64,000 nt of DNA from Anticarsia gemmatalis. Its lineage: Eukaryota > Arthropoda > Insecta > Lepidoptera > Erebidae. Each line of letters begins with the position of its first letter. Position 1 is the first letter of the stretch. A model generated the notes under the pieces. It had not been told where the DNA came from. It ran no database searches and saw only the letters and a program-made list of their open reading frames with translations. The position numbers and the translations under genes are program-made. The stretch lies in the NCBI RefSeq assembly GCF_050436995.1, contig NC_134753.1, forward strand, positions 1,922,001 to 1,986,000. The letters run 5' to 3'. This document shows, piece by piece, positions 23,218 through 35,668 of the stretch.

Positions 23218-24290
23218 TACGGTCAAAAGCAAAATAAGTGTCTTTTTCGTACAAAAAAGTGCCAAGAGAAAACCAATCTTTCTAACTTCCCTTAATGTAA
23301 TATTACACCGTTCTTTATCTTGGAACGAATCCAAATATCTATTAACATCTTAGTATATTTTGGCTTCATATTTAGCTCCTATTTTTACCCGACAGATGTC
23401 ACCACCATCGGTTAAAGGTCGGAGTAAGTGACCTGTTTCTAAAACCACTTGTGTTTAAGAAAAATGGAGCGCCTTAATTGCTGTTAAATGTATTGATTTT
23501 TTTACTGGTGACGTTTTTTTGTTTATTAAAAGTTTGGTAATATGAGTACTTTTGCGTTTTTTAAAGTAAGGAAAATATTCTCTTAGCCTGAAGACATTTT
23601 TTGACAATTTTGAAACTGTGTTCGCGAATTCATTCACGTGGGTTCTATTAGATTCAATTGAGACTTAGTTCGACTTTTGATCTTAAACTATATCTATGCT
23701 TAATTTTATTAAAATCGGATCAGCGGTTTTAGCAGTGTAGGTAACTGTCAGACTTTTATATGTATGTATAATATGAATGATATAGTTGTATGCATCATAA
23801 CTCGAAAAATTATTCGAATAAGAAATATGTGTCGTTTTGGTATCTACATTTAAAAAATGACCATTCACTTTTCAAACAAAAAAAATATTTTTTTAAACTT
23901 TTCTTCATAAAAAGATTGTCGCTAGATTCTTTACAGCATTTTTCAATACTTCTAACAAAGAAAGTCTATAAATAAAAATCACTCCTTAAAACCTATTTTT
24001 CAGCATTAAATCGTCTGAAATATACCCTAAAAAGTATAATAAACATTATCTTCTAAAAGAAGTGTGTTGCTACATTTATACTAAAATATTCATTAGTGCG
24101 AGATATTTATTCCATTTATACGTTTATTTGGACGTCAGACCTTCGTCTGAGGAGACAGCTAATATGTCGGGGTGTCCTTATTCTGTGTGATGTTTTTATT
24201 TGACGAACAATTTTTCTGAATATTACTGTAAAAAAATACTGGCATAGAATTTGAAATACATGCTGACAGAAGGAAATAATTTATTGATAT
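23218..24290. other. AT-rich intergenic sequence
   Basis: No supported gene. Short overlapping open frames on both strands at 23455-23975 are lysine-rich and low in complexity, and have no splice or domain support. Confidence 0.3.
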
Positions 24291-24439
24291 TAATGTATAA
24301 TAGAATACGGGAATTAACGCGAACACGCATTTTACCTTAAAATGCCTAACGTTTCGGCGCAGGTTGCACTCGCCGAAACGTTAGGCATTTTAAGGTAAAA
24401 TGCGTGTTCGCGTTAATTCCCGTATTCTATTATACATTA
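24291..24439. repeat. Perfect palindrome, 69-bp arms, 11-base loop
   Basis: Left arm 24291-24359 (taatgtataatagaatacgg to ctaacgtttcggcg), loop 24360-24370, right arm 24371-24439. I found no mismatch between the arms. A single-arm relative lies at 37824-37910 and a scrap at 32875-32905. It is likely a foldback of a dispersed repeat. Confidence 0.9.
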
Positions 24440-25017
24440 AACATGCAACGCGAGAGTTTAAAAGTTATTATTGATATTATAATATATGATCGGTATGATG
24501 ATTAAAGTTGGCACCTCTCACAAAAGTGGTCGACGGTTCGAACCCGAGGCAAAAAAATATTTAATATTTTCAACCTTACACTGTTGTTGTTGAACTTTTG
24601 TTACCTATTCCCATTGCAAAAGCGAAAAATGTGTAAGTATAATAATATTAAAAAGAAAATAATTTTAATGATGCACTTAAAATATCATTTTGTAGAGATC
24701 GTATTAACTGTCGTTCGCTTTTACATACCCTTGTAGAAAAAAGGCGATTTTATGTATGTCTGTATGTGTGTTTTGACTATCACAATCCACAATCACCCCC
24801 ATATTCAACTAGATAACAAAAAGATTATCGTATTAACAGAATAGGGGTGTCCTGTCCGCCCTTCGACAGTCTATTACGACGCTTAGTTAAGGGTGCATTC
24901 ACATGTAACTGTAGACGTGTTTCTATTTTATTCAATTAGAAGATTTGGCTATTATTTTATGTTTTGCTTTGGTATAAATATTTATTTTATTGGCCTTATA
25001 TAGGCAGTGTACTTGCC
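24440..25017. other. Intergenic sequence
   Basis: Holds a B-box-like gtcgacggttcgaacccgag near 24528, probably a SINE scrap. Nothing else recognised. Confidence 0.3.
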
Positions 25018-25213
25018 CGCCTTGTTTTCGCCCGGCTTAATAAGTTATTTTACAAAAAAAAATATACAATTTTTACACATAAACCTACGCCTTGGATAAT
25101 TTTGTCTATTTAAAAACCGCACCTATTCCGTTGCGCTGTTTTAAATATCTAAGCATACATAGGGACAGACAGTGGAAAGCTACTTTGTTTTATACTAAGT
25201 ATGTAGTGATTTC
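25018..25213. repeat. Interspersed repeat, family R2
   Basis: Second copy of the family at 22397-22590: cgcccggcttaataag, then ttttacacataaacctacg, and the shared end tactaagtatgtagtgatt. Confidence 0.55.
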
Positions 25214-27790
25214 ATTATAGATAATTATCACTTGTTCTAATGGTGAAGGACAACATCGTGATGAAACCTATAAGCCTAAAAAGTGTTTAATACATTTCTT
25301 GAGGGCATGGAAAGTTCTGAACCAGCACTTGGCTCGAAACCTAAGTTACCTAACCCCACCACATACCGGTAGGGGAATTGCCAAGCGGTGGGAAGTAACG
25401 GGTTTTATAACTTAATTTTAGATATACAACGCTTGCCACTAATAGGACCAGACCAGTGTAGAAAATCGCTCTGTAGAAAATTACATAGTTCTAAAACACT
25501 CCTACTTTTCTTTAGAAGTCTTATATCACATAATATTATAGCACCTCAAGATTGACAGTATAATACATGTCAGAGATGTCATAGTAAATGTACTGATGGC
25601 CGCTAATGGGTCCAACGTGTGACGCCATAATGTGACGTCATTGGCGCCGAGGTGACCTGACAAAATATTGTATGGAATTTGAGAAAAAATAAGTGGCTAT
25701 TTATGTGGTTTTATTAAATAGAATGAGGGGTTAAAATAAAATGTTATGGGGTAAAGATAGATTAAAGGTAATAGTAGATAGTCACCAGCTACATCAGTCA
25801 GCCCATGACTAGAGTTGACGCAGTTCCATTTTACAATGGAACTGCGGTAGGTACCTTTTTGTTGCCCGACGTCAACAAAAAGGTATCGTTACCTTATAAT
25901 TCTCATCGCGTTCAAGATATGTTCAGCAATATAGTATTACGTGTACAGACCGTATCAATTCAAGAATTTAGATAATTTCTATGTTTTTCAGCTAAGGCAT
26001 TATTGTCCTCTAATGTAAAATACCACTATCTATAACGCGTGCAAGTGTTAGCTTTCCATCCTGACACATTTTTAATTAAACTTAATCCACGATTTATTTT
26101 ATTTCAACGCATTTTGTAATTTTATGTGGGTACGTTATTATGACTGAAATATACAGCTATAGTTAACTATAATAAATAAATCGTCGAGCCGAAGCCCGCA
26201 GATTCAGTAGCGAGCGGCTTGAGTTGGACTGAACTTGACAAAATTACAGACACAACCAAAAGAAAACCTATGAAAAAATTACCCAATCCAACCTCCAAAA
26301 CAAAAGAACGATCTCCAAATAAAAGCAATATCCAACCAATTTGTTCAATATAACCATGAGTACGACCAATCCACTCGTCTCCAAGTGAAACATTTCCATA
26401 AGAGTACTTTATTTATTCACAAATACATTTCAGTTGCGCAGTTAACATGAAGATTGTTCAAAGAACATTACTGGCTTTGCGTTCGAGCCGCTTTGTTTTA
26501 TTTTGAGGCCTACAACTGGTTTTAGAGAGTCGATTCCGAATGAGTTACGACAAGATTTTGATCGTACGCTAGGTGAAGTATACCTACTTTGGATAAGTCT
26601 CTTACCAATTCCTGCAAAAAATGTCAAGACTTTGATTCGAAACAGTACAGCTGCAGTTTGACTGCTACAAGAGATAAATGAGGACAAAAATATGATAATG
26701 AAGAATTTGAGAAAAGACTTAGTTTACCAGGCTCTTCAACGAGTTTTTTAATTATTTTAACTGTGATTTTCTATGTAGATAACTTTATCTTGTGTTACGT
26801 AAGAACTCTTTTATTTTTACCTTTTACCTGTAGTTTCATGAAACGAAAGCAACACAATATTTAACTCTATCTCTACGTCAGTGAAAAATTATTCTGTTTT
26901 TTTTTAGATTCTTTTCATCGTAGTAGTCCTCTTACCTCAATTCAATTGATGTTCGCAAATTCTTATAAAGGTTACGGATTTACTTTATATTGCTTCAATT
27001 ATATGGAAAATGTACGCTAATTTTTTGGTGACAAAAAGGCTTGTAGTGCCTTCGTTTTTTCGTCAAACACAAAAGAGAATTCTTGAATAAAACATAAAAA
27101 GAGTTGTTAAGTACAGCACGAGGTAATTTAAGTCAACCAGGGAATTTTATTGAAGGGTTTTTGGAAAAAGATATCATTACAATAATTAGTATTTTACATC
27201 TCCATAAAATACTGGAATTGTCAAGCCAATTCTTTAGTTTCAAGTTTGTTATCCTGTGGCTTACAGGCTTATTTCTAAATTAATTATCTGGTCTCTGACT
27301 ATCTCTATGGGAAGAGGCATGTGCGATTAATTCTATTAGGACACAAAAGATTTTTCCAGTTCGAAGCAACACAGTAAAAATCTACCTGGGATCCATGTAG
27401 ATTTTTATTCCATATCACAATATTAGTTTGACAAAAAAATATTTCGTATCATTATTTTCCCAACCGTCCCCTTTAACCCAAAATAACTCGATTCAATTCT
27501 TCATTAACCCAAGTTAAGGCAAGTGGACTTCCAACATTCATTCCCAAAATTAAAGCAAGCGTAAAGATTAGTCCCGAATTCGAATCCATTGAAACGCTAA
27601 TTTGATTTGAATTGGAACTCACTCGGCTGGTTTTAAGTAGCCACTAGTAGTGAACTCCTAATAGGTTTTCATTGCAAATGGAATGTCACGAACATTTTGT
27701 ACCAACTGAAGCGATGTCCAACGCATTCGTTTGAAAATTTTGCAGCGTTATTCTGTAAATGTTATTTAATAAAGAAATACTTTTTCTAGT
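25214..27790. other. Intergenic stretch, mostly unique
   Basis: 25240-25390 holds a repeat scrap related to 1717-2022. The paired hairpins at 25819-25885 are listed separately. No supported gene. The 81-codon minus-strand frame at 26442-26687 has no recognised feature. Confidence 0.3.
25819..25885. repeat. Two adjacent perfect hairpins
   Basis: Hairpin 1: cgcagttccatt (25819-25830) and aatggaactgcg (25835-25846), loop of 4. Hairpin 2: tacctttttgttg (25852-25864) and caacaaaaaggta (25873-25885), loop of 8. Both arms pair perfectly. Confidence 0.85.
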
Positions 27791-27925
27791 AAGCCGTGAG
27801 TTTCGTGCCGTTTCTTCTCACGAGCAACAGCTTTTCCGAAACGGTAGTAGATAAAAAATATTTTGACGATTTCAAATACTTGTTAAAGTTTGTGAAATAA
27901 AGAATATTTGACTTTGACTATTTTT
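27790..27925 (+). mobile_element. 3' tail of a lepidopteran retroposon
   Basis: Reads gtgagtttcgtgccgtttct, then tccgaaacggtagtagat and ends gaaataaagaatatttgact. This resembles the 3' untranslated tail of a widespread lepidopteran LINE. No coding part remains. Confidence 0.5.
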
Positions 27926-29329
27926 ATTTTATTTTTAATGGTGTGTTGTGATCTCAGACATATCTAAAACTACATTATCATAATAATATGCTAACTAATT
28001 GAAAGTGTACAATTATGCCACTTACTGGTACATTTTCTTAGCCTAGATCACATTTTTTGCATTTGAAATTAAACTTTAATTTTATATAAACTTAGAAGGA
28101 ACCAAAAAAAAAGAAGCCACCAAACATTACACATTGGTCCAGGATGGATTGATGCTTAGATTAGTCAAAGATCTGTGTGTGTCTTTTCTTTGTCCAGTTT
28201 GAGAATAGCTCATTTTCTATGCTAATAGAGAATGAACAATAATTTACATTGGATAATTTGTATAATAAAAACTATCGGAATAAGCCTGGATTACTGTCGC
28301 CCTAAATTTCACCTATTCAGAGCTCGCTAAGGACTGTTTTGTGGGTTAAGCGTTCAGTTACTATTCAATCCTCTTGATTATGTGTTATGGCTCTTTGCAA
28401 TTTGATAATTGCAAAATAGATAATATATTTTTTGGTGTTGAGTAATTTGCAGCTTTAGTGGCCAAAGCCATTCTAGATGTCTCTGGTTCGATCCAATATT
28501 TAAAGTTTACTTTATTTGTAAAACTCAATAGCAGGAAATTATTCTGTATTGATCTTGAAAGATTTTTTCGGATCTTTATTCGAAAACCAACACAACAAAA
28601 AAGAAAATTATTTTTAGGGAAAATCCTCCTAAATCATTTTATTTCTTCCCTAAGAATTCTGCATTTGATTTAATTCTGTGCATGCTGTTATGGAAACTAA
28701 GTATCGTGCCGAAATTCATTCCATAACTTTTTAGTTCCCACAGGAAATTAATTAACATTAAATTATTCAATTGTAAGTACCTGAATTGAATAAAACCAAA
28801 ACTATTAATCCGGTTTCAATGGAACTGGTACGTTTGAATACTAATACGGGATTCGATTCCGACCACAATCGGACCCAACTTGTTGGAATGGGAACATAAT
28901 ATTTGACGAACGTGATTACACGGTCCATTTTGAAGTTATAATTTAAATGTTTTGATTTAATACGCTGAATTTATTGTTTTGAGAAAAGATATGGCGGAAG
29001 TATAAAAGGAGGTTTTTGACCTTTTACTGTCGCATAGATTAAGGCAAAGTTTCATCCTTTTTTCGATATCTAAAATAATAATTTACTAGCTTCTATCTAT
29101 CTTTACTTGCATTGCTTATGAAAATATTCTGTAGGCGACTTTTAAGCGCCTTAACGACGAAAGATGTCTAGTCTTATCTTATTGATGGGGCCAGGACCCA
29201 TAATACTGTAAGTATGATACTTATTAGTTTCGATTAGCTCTCCTATGATAGTATCGTGCGAAAGCTTGACATACAGACATACCGAGAGTCTATCTGTTTT
29301 TAATATTAGTATATATAAAACTGCCTCTG
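27926..29329. other. AT-rich intergenic sequence
   Basis: No repeat or gene recognised. A 71-codon plus-strand frame at 28458-28673 is not supported by splice sites or domains. Confidence 0.3.
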
Positions 29330-29440
29330 TGATGCGGTCGGTTTGGTAGTGTGTCCGATTGCTGATCATGAGGTCCCGGGTTAGATTCCCGAGTCGGTCA
29401 AAGTGCTATTAGTATTATCTAGTTTACGTATATTAGAATA
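29330..29440 (+). mobile_element. tRNA-like SINE head, family S3
   Basis: B box cccgggttagattcccgagt, then cggtcaaagtgctattag. Related to the reverse copies at 37365-37445 and 43145-43262. Confidence 0.6.
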
Positions 29441-29796
29441 TTCTTATCAGTGACCCAGAGTTTGGTAACGTGCCCCTAAAATGACAAAAATCTTGCCCCC
29501 TATTAATGGCAAAAATAGGAGTATTTCATACAGTCCTGCCTATAACTTAGGATACAACAATATTATTTCTTCATCAAATTCAATATCAATAATTTACAAA
29601 GGTCTGCCATTTCTATTGATCTTCTAACGAATTGTCCAAAATTAATTATGTTCAAATTACAAATTGATTTCAAATTATATCGGTGTCTATTGTCAATCAA
29701 TCGGGAAATCTAATTACTAAGGATAATTACTTGGCACTGTTAGTAAATTTAAATTATATTGCTTATTGATTTTCCTTGAGAAATTCAATTACGCGA

Positions 29797-29965
29797 CTAC
29801 CACAATACTACCATTGCGCATTGCGTCGGGAGGTCGTGGGTTCGATTACCAAAAGGAAGAACTATTTTGTAAGATCCACAAATAGTTGTTTCGGACCTGG
29901 TTGAACGTTGTGCCCGTTTTTTGTATGTTTAGAAACCGCGTCCCTGCGACACAAGAACAATATGA
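29797..29965 (+). mobile_element. SINE S1, 5'-truncated
   Basis: Keeps the B box gtgggttcgattacc and the body caaatagttgtttcggacct to cctgcgacacaagaacaa. The A box is lost. Confidence 0.65.
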
Positions 29966-30000
29966 AAAATGAAATAAATAAAAGGCAAAAATTCTTTCAG

Positions 30001-30175
30001 CATTCTGGGATCGCTGCCGTTTGACAGCGATGTGGAAGAGTACTACGACGCGTAGAGCGCTTCCGATACTTAGTTCTTTTTATCTACTTTTATATATAGT
30101 GTAAATTTAGTTTAATGTTGCTGTAAAAAATATATCATTGTAAATATTCACGAGAAGTAAATAAATATATATTAT
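30001..30175 (+). CDS. Possible terminal exon of an unidentified plus-strand gene
   Basis: A good acceptor (attctttcag) ends at 30000. The sequence after it reads ILGSLPFDSDVEEYYDA then TAG, in a frame entered after one base. The stop is near 30054 and AATAAA follows near 30162, so exon, stop and poly(A) signal are in the right order. The acidic, tyrosine-containing end is not recognised, and no upstream exons were found. It could equally be the end of an inserted retroposon. Treat as a candidate only. Confidence 0.2.
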
Positions 30176-32221
30176 TTTTAGAATTGAACAACAGATTTTA
30201 TTACTAGTGAGAACAAAACAGTTACTTTTATTGCTATATACATTATACATTGAATGATTCACGGTGCGAATATAAAAGCAACGACGTACAATAATTACGA
30301 ACGTTCACACATTGTTCTAGCTCGAATTCAGTAGTTTTTTGTATTGTTCACATTTACAATGCTACTTTCGTATGCATTTTGAATTGAAATGCTGAATAAA
30401 GTAATTTTGTACCTTTATCATTTCTATTTAAATTTCAGATTTTTTGCTCTTATAGATAAAATCTGTCAAAGATTTATATTTCATCTCAAACAAAGCTAAT
30501 TTGCTTAGAATCGTAATGTTTAGTCTTACTTGTAAGTATATAAGATTAAGGTAAAGATAAAGTGTTTGAATAAAGAAATTTAAATCTAATCAAAATTAAT
30601 TATTTAAATTTAATTAAATTTTAAACTTCAATTACTTGCGTTAGGCAAGTAGGTATACTTTAGATTGATAAATATTGTTGGAGTACTCACACGCGACTAT
30701 CTGATTCGAAATAAGCAGAGCTTCTACTATGACAAACAAACAACTGATAAACATACTTATGTACTTCTAAATGGATTGTATAAATAAAAAATTACCGCCA
30801 AACGTGTTGAATTAGAATTCGACATATTATTTTTGTAAAATATACTTTCAGACACGAGAAGGGTTTAAAATTTGTGTACGGAGGTGCGCGGGTCAGCTAA
30901 TACTTACATAGATTGACAACAAGCTACTTAGACTTTTACTGCAAATAATTAGGTTAATTATAACGATAGAACTTTCGAGCCCTCCAAAAGAAAATGCCTT
31001 TTTGTTTACTAATTGTTTGGTTCTACAACAAACCGTAGCCTAAATTATTATTATTGATCAAACATTCAATCACAAAGCAAATACGTTTCAAAAACTAAAA
31101 AATACAACAAAAAATAAAATTGAGAAGCGTAAATATCAACATGAAAAAACACTAGTGTATTACTCGACCACAAAAGAAAAGTTGTTCTAAAAATACAATG
31201 CCTTGTCGACAATGGAGAGCCACTCGTATGAGCCATTGTTCTGTATGTATGAAGCATACATGTATGGAGTGAAGTGTATGGAATAGTGTGAAGTAAGCTT
31301 TAAAGATTAGAGGGATTAATGGATTGTAGTACCTTTTGAAGAAGCAGTGTTTTCAGAAAAATGTGTGTGGTTGTATTTTAAGTAACATTTCATAAGACAT
31401 CAAACAAAATGGTATCATACACAATAGTACCATGTAAGCTAGAAATTACTCATAGTGTCCTAACTTTCGTCATTGAAAATCACATGCGTGCATTTCATTT
31501 TCAAAGGCGAAAAAAAGGCTTCTTCTATTAGGTTTCAAATTGTGCTTTCGCAAATTCTACAGTTATAAAGTCTGTTTTGTACCTATTAGTATAATATGTC
31601 TTAGCTGAGCACAAACTATTTAATGCAATAATTTGAAGCCAATCTTATAATTAAACAATTACATAGCTACTATCGATTAAACAAAATTTCATAGAACCCT
31701 CATCAAAATTACACAAATTATTAATATCTCGTTGAAAATAATTAATTACTTCACAATTAAGTAGTCATCAGCCGTGATACAGATAAGGCGCACCTTTATC
31801 TCAAATTTCACGCTCCGCAGCATCCCTTATCGTGAACAAGCTCATTCGAGATTATTATCTCAGATTATATACTTGAGTGGGAATGACGTGTTGTGAAGGC
31901 TGGTCGATATTCGCAACTATTTTAAAGACTGGTAATAGAGTATTCTGACATTATAGTTACTCACATTCAAATTCATACCTATTATAATCGCGACGGTTTG
32001 TCTGTTTGTTCACATGAAGACTACTGAAAATCTATGATCCTGTATCTTTAACCGTGTCCCTGGTTAAAGATTTTCAGTGATTTCAAACTTCATAGTCTTG
32101 CTAACTAATTATTAAAAATAATTGGTATTTTTTTTTACTTATGTTGGGTTCCGTCAAAGCCATATAGGCTCTAAGCTATAAAGCCTTAAAAAGTTAACAA
32201 CCATTTTAACCATTCTAACTG
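30176..32221. other. AT-rich intergenic sequence
   Basis: Apart from a partial SINE S2 (30677-30775, reverse, tactcacacgcgac through cttatgtacttctaa), no gene or repeat is recognised. Confidence 0.3.
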
Positions 32222-32396
32222 TCGCCCATAGCCAGTTGCGCTCACCTGTCGGTAAACTGGGCGTCTCCGTGCTTCGGAGGGCACGTAAATAGTCGGTCCC
32301 GGTTGTTGTTAATTAAAATAACAGTCGTTAAGCCACGTCAAAGGCCTTCGGGCGGCTTGAACAACTTTAGCACTAGGTTGACCACTCACCATACTA
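32222..32396. repeat. Interspersed repeat, family R1
   Basis: One of the clearer copies: gcgctcacctgtcggtaaac, gggcgtctccgtgcttcgga, ggtcccggttgttgttaatt, gccttcgggcggcttgaac. Confidence 0.65.
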
Positions 32397-32673
32397 TAAA
32401 AAGAAGAAGTCCATTCTAACAATCTTAACTTTTCAAAGGTTTCAGCGTAATGACATTACATTATAATTTTATTAGAAGTGTGTACGTCTACGCAAATGTG
32501 TTAGCTCATGCACTCAAAGTAATTGAACCTTAATTTGGATAAACTCAAGTGAGTAAGTCCTTTAAAAACATTGGTTTATTTGTAGGTTGAGTTAACAAGC
32601 ATCTTTTCAATATTATAGGCTTTGCAATAAAAATTTTCGTTGATAAAAGATATATACATTTGATATAAATCTT

Positions 32674-32820
32674 TGACTGTCTCCGTGGCGCAGTGGTTTA
32701 GGTCCCCACGCCGATACCACTGGGTCGGGAGGACGTGGGTTCGATTCCCACACGGAACAATTATTTGTGCGATAAAATTCCCGCGACACAAGAGCAATTC
32801 TTAGTACGGGAGTTATCTTT
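32674..32820 (+). mobile_element. SINE S1 with internal deletion
   Basis: Intact A box (ccgtggcgcagtggttta) and B box (ggttcgattcccac). It then jumps from atttgtgcgat to cccgcgacacaagagcaa, losing about 60 bases of body. Confidence 0.8.
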
Positions 32821-32912
32821 AAAAAGAAAAGAAAAAATAACTATAACACTATTCATAACTTTTACACTTATTCTTAAATGCGTGTTCGCGTTGTTTACCG
32901 TATTCTTGTTAA

Positions 32913-33141
32913 TCTATACTTACTAATGTTATAAAGCTGAAGAGTTTGTTTGTTTGTTTGTTTGTTTGTTTGTTTGTTTGAACGCGCTAATCTCAGGAAC
33001 TACTGGTCCGATTTGAAATATATCATCACGCTACGACCAATAGGAGCAGAGCACCAGTAAAAAATGTTACAAAAACGGGAAAAATCATGGCTCTCTTAAA
33101 GTCTCTTATGTGACGCAAGCGAAGTTGCGCGGGTCAGCTAG
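32913..33141 (+). mobile_element. Non-autonomous Helitron H1
   Basis: TCTATACT start with a small insertion, (GTTT)7, and end gcgcgggtcagCTAG followed by T. A short internal deletion removes the segment around the tagatag motif. Confidence 0.75.
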
Positions 33142-33216
33142 TACACACATAAACATACATAGTGTCATGCCTGCTGTACCCGAAGGTATAAAGAACGTAC
33201 AAAGGTATATATATAA

Positions 33217-33292
33217 CAATGTTGATGGCAAAACATGGATGTATTTCATAACACACCCATGTTTTGCCATCAACAAAGTTATTATTCAATTA
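33217..33292. repeat. Imperfect hairpin from a dispersed repeat
   Basis: gttgatggcaaaacatggat (from 33221) pairs with atccatg-like acccatgttttgccatcaac (to 33274), with one mismatch over about 22 bases. The phrase belongs to a common lepidopteran repeat. Confidence 0.7.
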
Positions 33293-34105
33293 GAAATCCT
33301 AAAGTACATAATAATATGTCTGGTTGTTACGCATTCACAGCCAAACTCCATATCTAATTTCGCTGAAATTGATCACATGAACTTTCGGCTATCGCAACTT
33401 GAAATGTGAAAGGTTAAAGTATAATCTCAATCCAATAAATCAAGGCTCAGTCTTCAAATAGTCGGCCATTTTCCAACTATTTTAAGCTAAGACATATTAT
33501 TCTCATTATCCCCTCACTGAAGTGATGAGGGTAATATTTTTACTTTTCTATTCGTAATGAGAGCCGCGATAATAAGGGTCTATTGTATGCCCTATTTCTT
33601 TCAAATAATAAGGCTAAATATTGAATGTTGTTTTAAGCACTAAATGATTTTGTATGTTTGTGGAAGGAGCAATATTTTTCTTGTCCTACCCAAGTTAGTG
33701 TGAAATATTATTTTTATGTGGTGAAAATACGGAAAACAAAATTGGAGGCCTATTAAAGTCAAGGTTCTCACATCTATTCCACCTTATATTTATGGTTTTG
33801 TAATCTACCAAATTGGCATTGAGATAGTCGTTAAAAAAACAGTTCTGTAAAAATCCGATAGGGGCGCTGATCTATATTTATCAATCATAATAAATTGTCC
33901 AAAGCTGGATAAGTTTTCTGTTTATACTCTAGCTATGGCACACTAACGGACAAGATCTTAAGCCAGGATAGTCGAAGCAGAGACGCCGATATTTTGACGA
34001 AAAGGGGCTATTGCACGCGCCTATCTAACAGACAAAAAGTATTGGCTTAGTTTTTGTTAAAACAGGCAGAGGCCTCTTTCTTACCACTATAAAGTGTAAA
34101 TATTA
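33293..34105. other. Intergenic sequence left of the tandem array
   Basis: No gene or repeat recognised. Confidence 0.3.
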
Positions 34106-35668
34106 TTTCCTAAATGCAGAACTTTCAACGTGTATTAGAATCCCCGTCAGTTTCAATTCACGTAGTAACATCTCAGGAAGTAAAGCAGTTAAATGTATCA
34201 CGAGTGTTCTGTATCCAGCGGCAAGTTGTAACTCTGTTAACGCTCAGAACAGACAGTACTGATGAATAGCGTGTGATACAAGCTCTTGTTAGCGGGAGTA
34301 GGGCTGAGGCTTAGTTGAGAAGCTGTTTAATGTCAGGGTTTTTGTAACATTTAACACTGGTACTCTGCTCCTATTGGTCCTAGCGTGATGATATATAACC
34401 TATAGCCTTCCGCGATAAATGGGCTATCTAACACTGAAAAAAAATTCAAATCGGACCAGTGGCTCCTGAGATTAGCGCGTTCAAACAAACAAACAAAGAA
34501 ACAAACAAACAAACTCTTCAGCTTTATCATATTAGTATAGATTTCCTAAATGCAGAACTTTCAACGTGTATTAGAATCCCCGTCAGTTTCAATTCACGTA
34601 GTAACATCTCAGGAAGTAAAGCAGTTAAATGTATCACGAGTGTTCTGTACCCAGCGGCAAGTTGTAACTCTGTTAACGCTCAGAACAGACAGTACTGATG
34701 AATAGCGTGTGACACAAGCTCTTGTTAGCGGGAGTAGGGTTGAGGCTTAGTTGAGAAGCTGTTTAATGTCAGGGTTTTTGTAACATTTTTCACTGGTACT
34801 CTGCTCCTATTGGTCGTAGCGTGATGATATATAACCTATAGCCTTCCGCGATAAATGGGCTATCTAACACTGAGAAAAACCTTCAAATCGGACCAGTGGT
34901 TCCTGAGATTAGCGCGTTCAAACAAACAAACAAAGAAACAAACAAACAAACTCTTCAGCTTTATTATATTAGTATAGATTTCCTAAATGCAGAACATTCA
35001 ACGTGTATTACAATCCCCGTCAGTTTCAATTCACGTATGAACATCTCAGGAAGTAAAGCAGTTAAATGTATCACAGTGTTCTGTATCCAGCGGCAAGTTG
35101 TAACTCTGTTAACGCTCAGAACAGACAGTACTGATGAATAGCGTGTGATACAAGCTCTTGTTAGCGGGAGTAGGGCTGAGGCTTAGTTGAGCGCCGATTA
35201 ATGTCAGGGTTTTTGTAACATTTTTCACTGGTACTCTGCTCCTATTGGTCCTAGCGTGATGATATATAACCTATAGCCTTTCGCGATAAATGGGCTATCT
35301 AACACTGAAAAAAATTTTCAAATCGGACCAGTGGCTCCTGAGATTAGCGCGTTCAAACAATCAAACAAACAAACAATCAAACAAACAAACTCTTCAGCTT
35401 TATAATATTAGTCTTGTATAGATTAGTATAGATATAGTATAGATTTCCTAAATGCAGAACTTTCAACGTCTATTAGAATCCCCGTCAGTTTCAATTCACG
35501 TATGAACATCTCAGGAAGTAAAGCAGTTAAATGTATCACAGTGTTCTGTATCCAGCGGCAAGTTGTAACTCTGTTAACGCTCAGAACAGACAGTACTGAT
35601 GAATAGCGTGTGATACAAGCTCTTGTTAGCGGGAGTAGGGTTGAGGCTTAGTTGAGAAGCTATTTAAA
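34106..35668 (-). repeat. Helitron-derived tandem array, about 3.5 units of ~436 bp
   Basis: Units begin with tttcctaaatgcagaac at 34106, 34542, 34979 and 35444 (periods 436, 437, 465). The last copy stops near 35668. Each full unit joins about 230 bases of otherwise unseen sequence (ccccgtcagtttcaattcac, ccagcggcaagttgtaactc, agctcttgttagcgggagta) to about 205 bases matching the 5' half of Helitron H1 in reverse orientation, ending attagtataga. The usual H1 3' end (CTAG, hairpin) is absent from every unit. Repeated 70-80-codon frames here are by-products. Confidence 0.85.

Noticed and set aside
34459..35141. Repeated plus-strand frames of about 80 codons
   Set aside because: They are by-products of the (CAAA)n Helitron tract and the tandem units.
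34106..35668. Possible CRISPR-like array because of regular repeats
   Set aside because: Units are ~436 bp, repeated in full with no unique spacers, and the genome is animal. This is a TE-derived tandem array.
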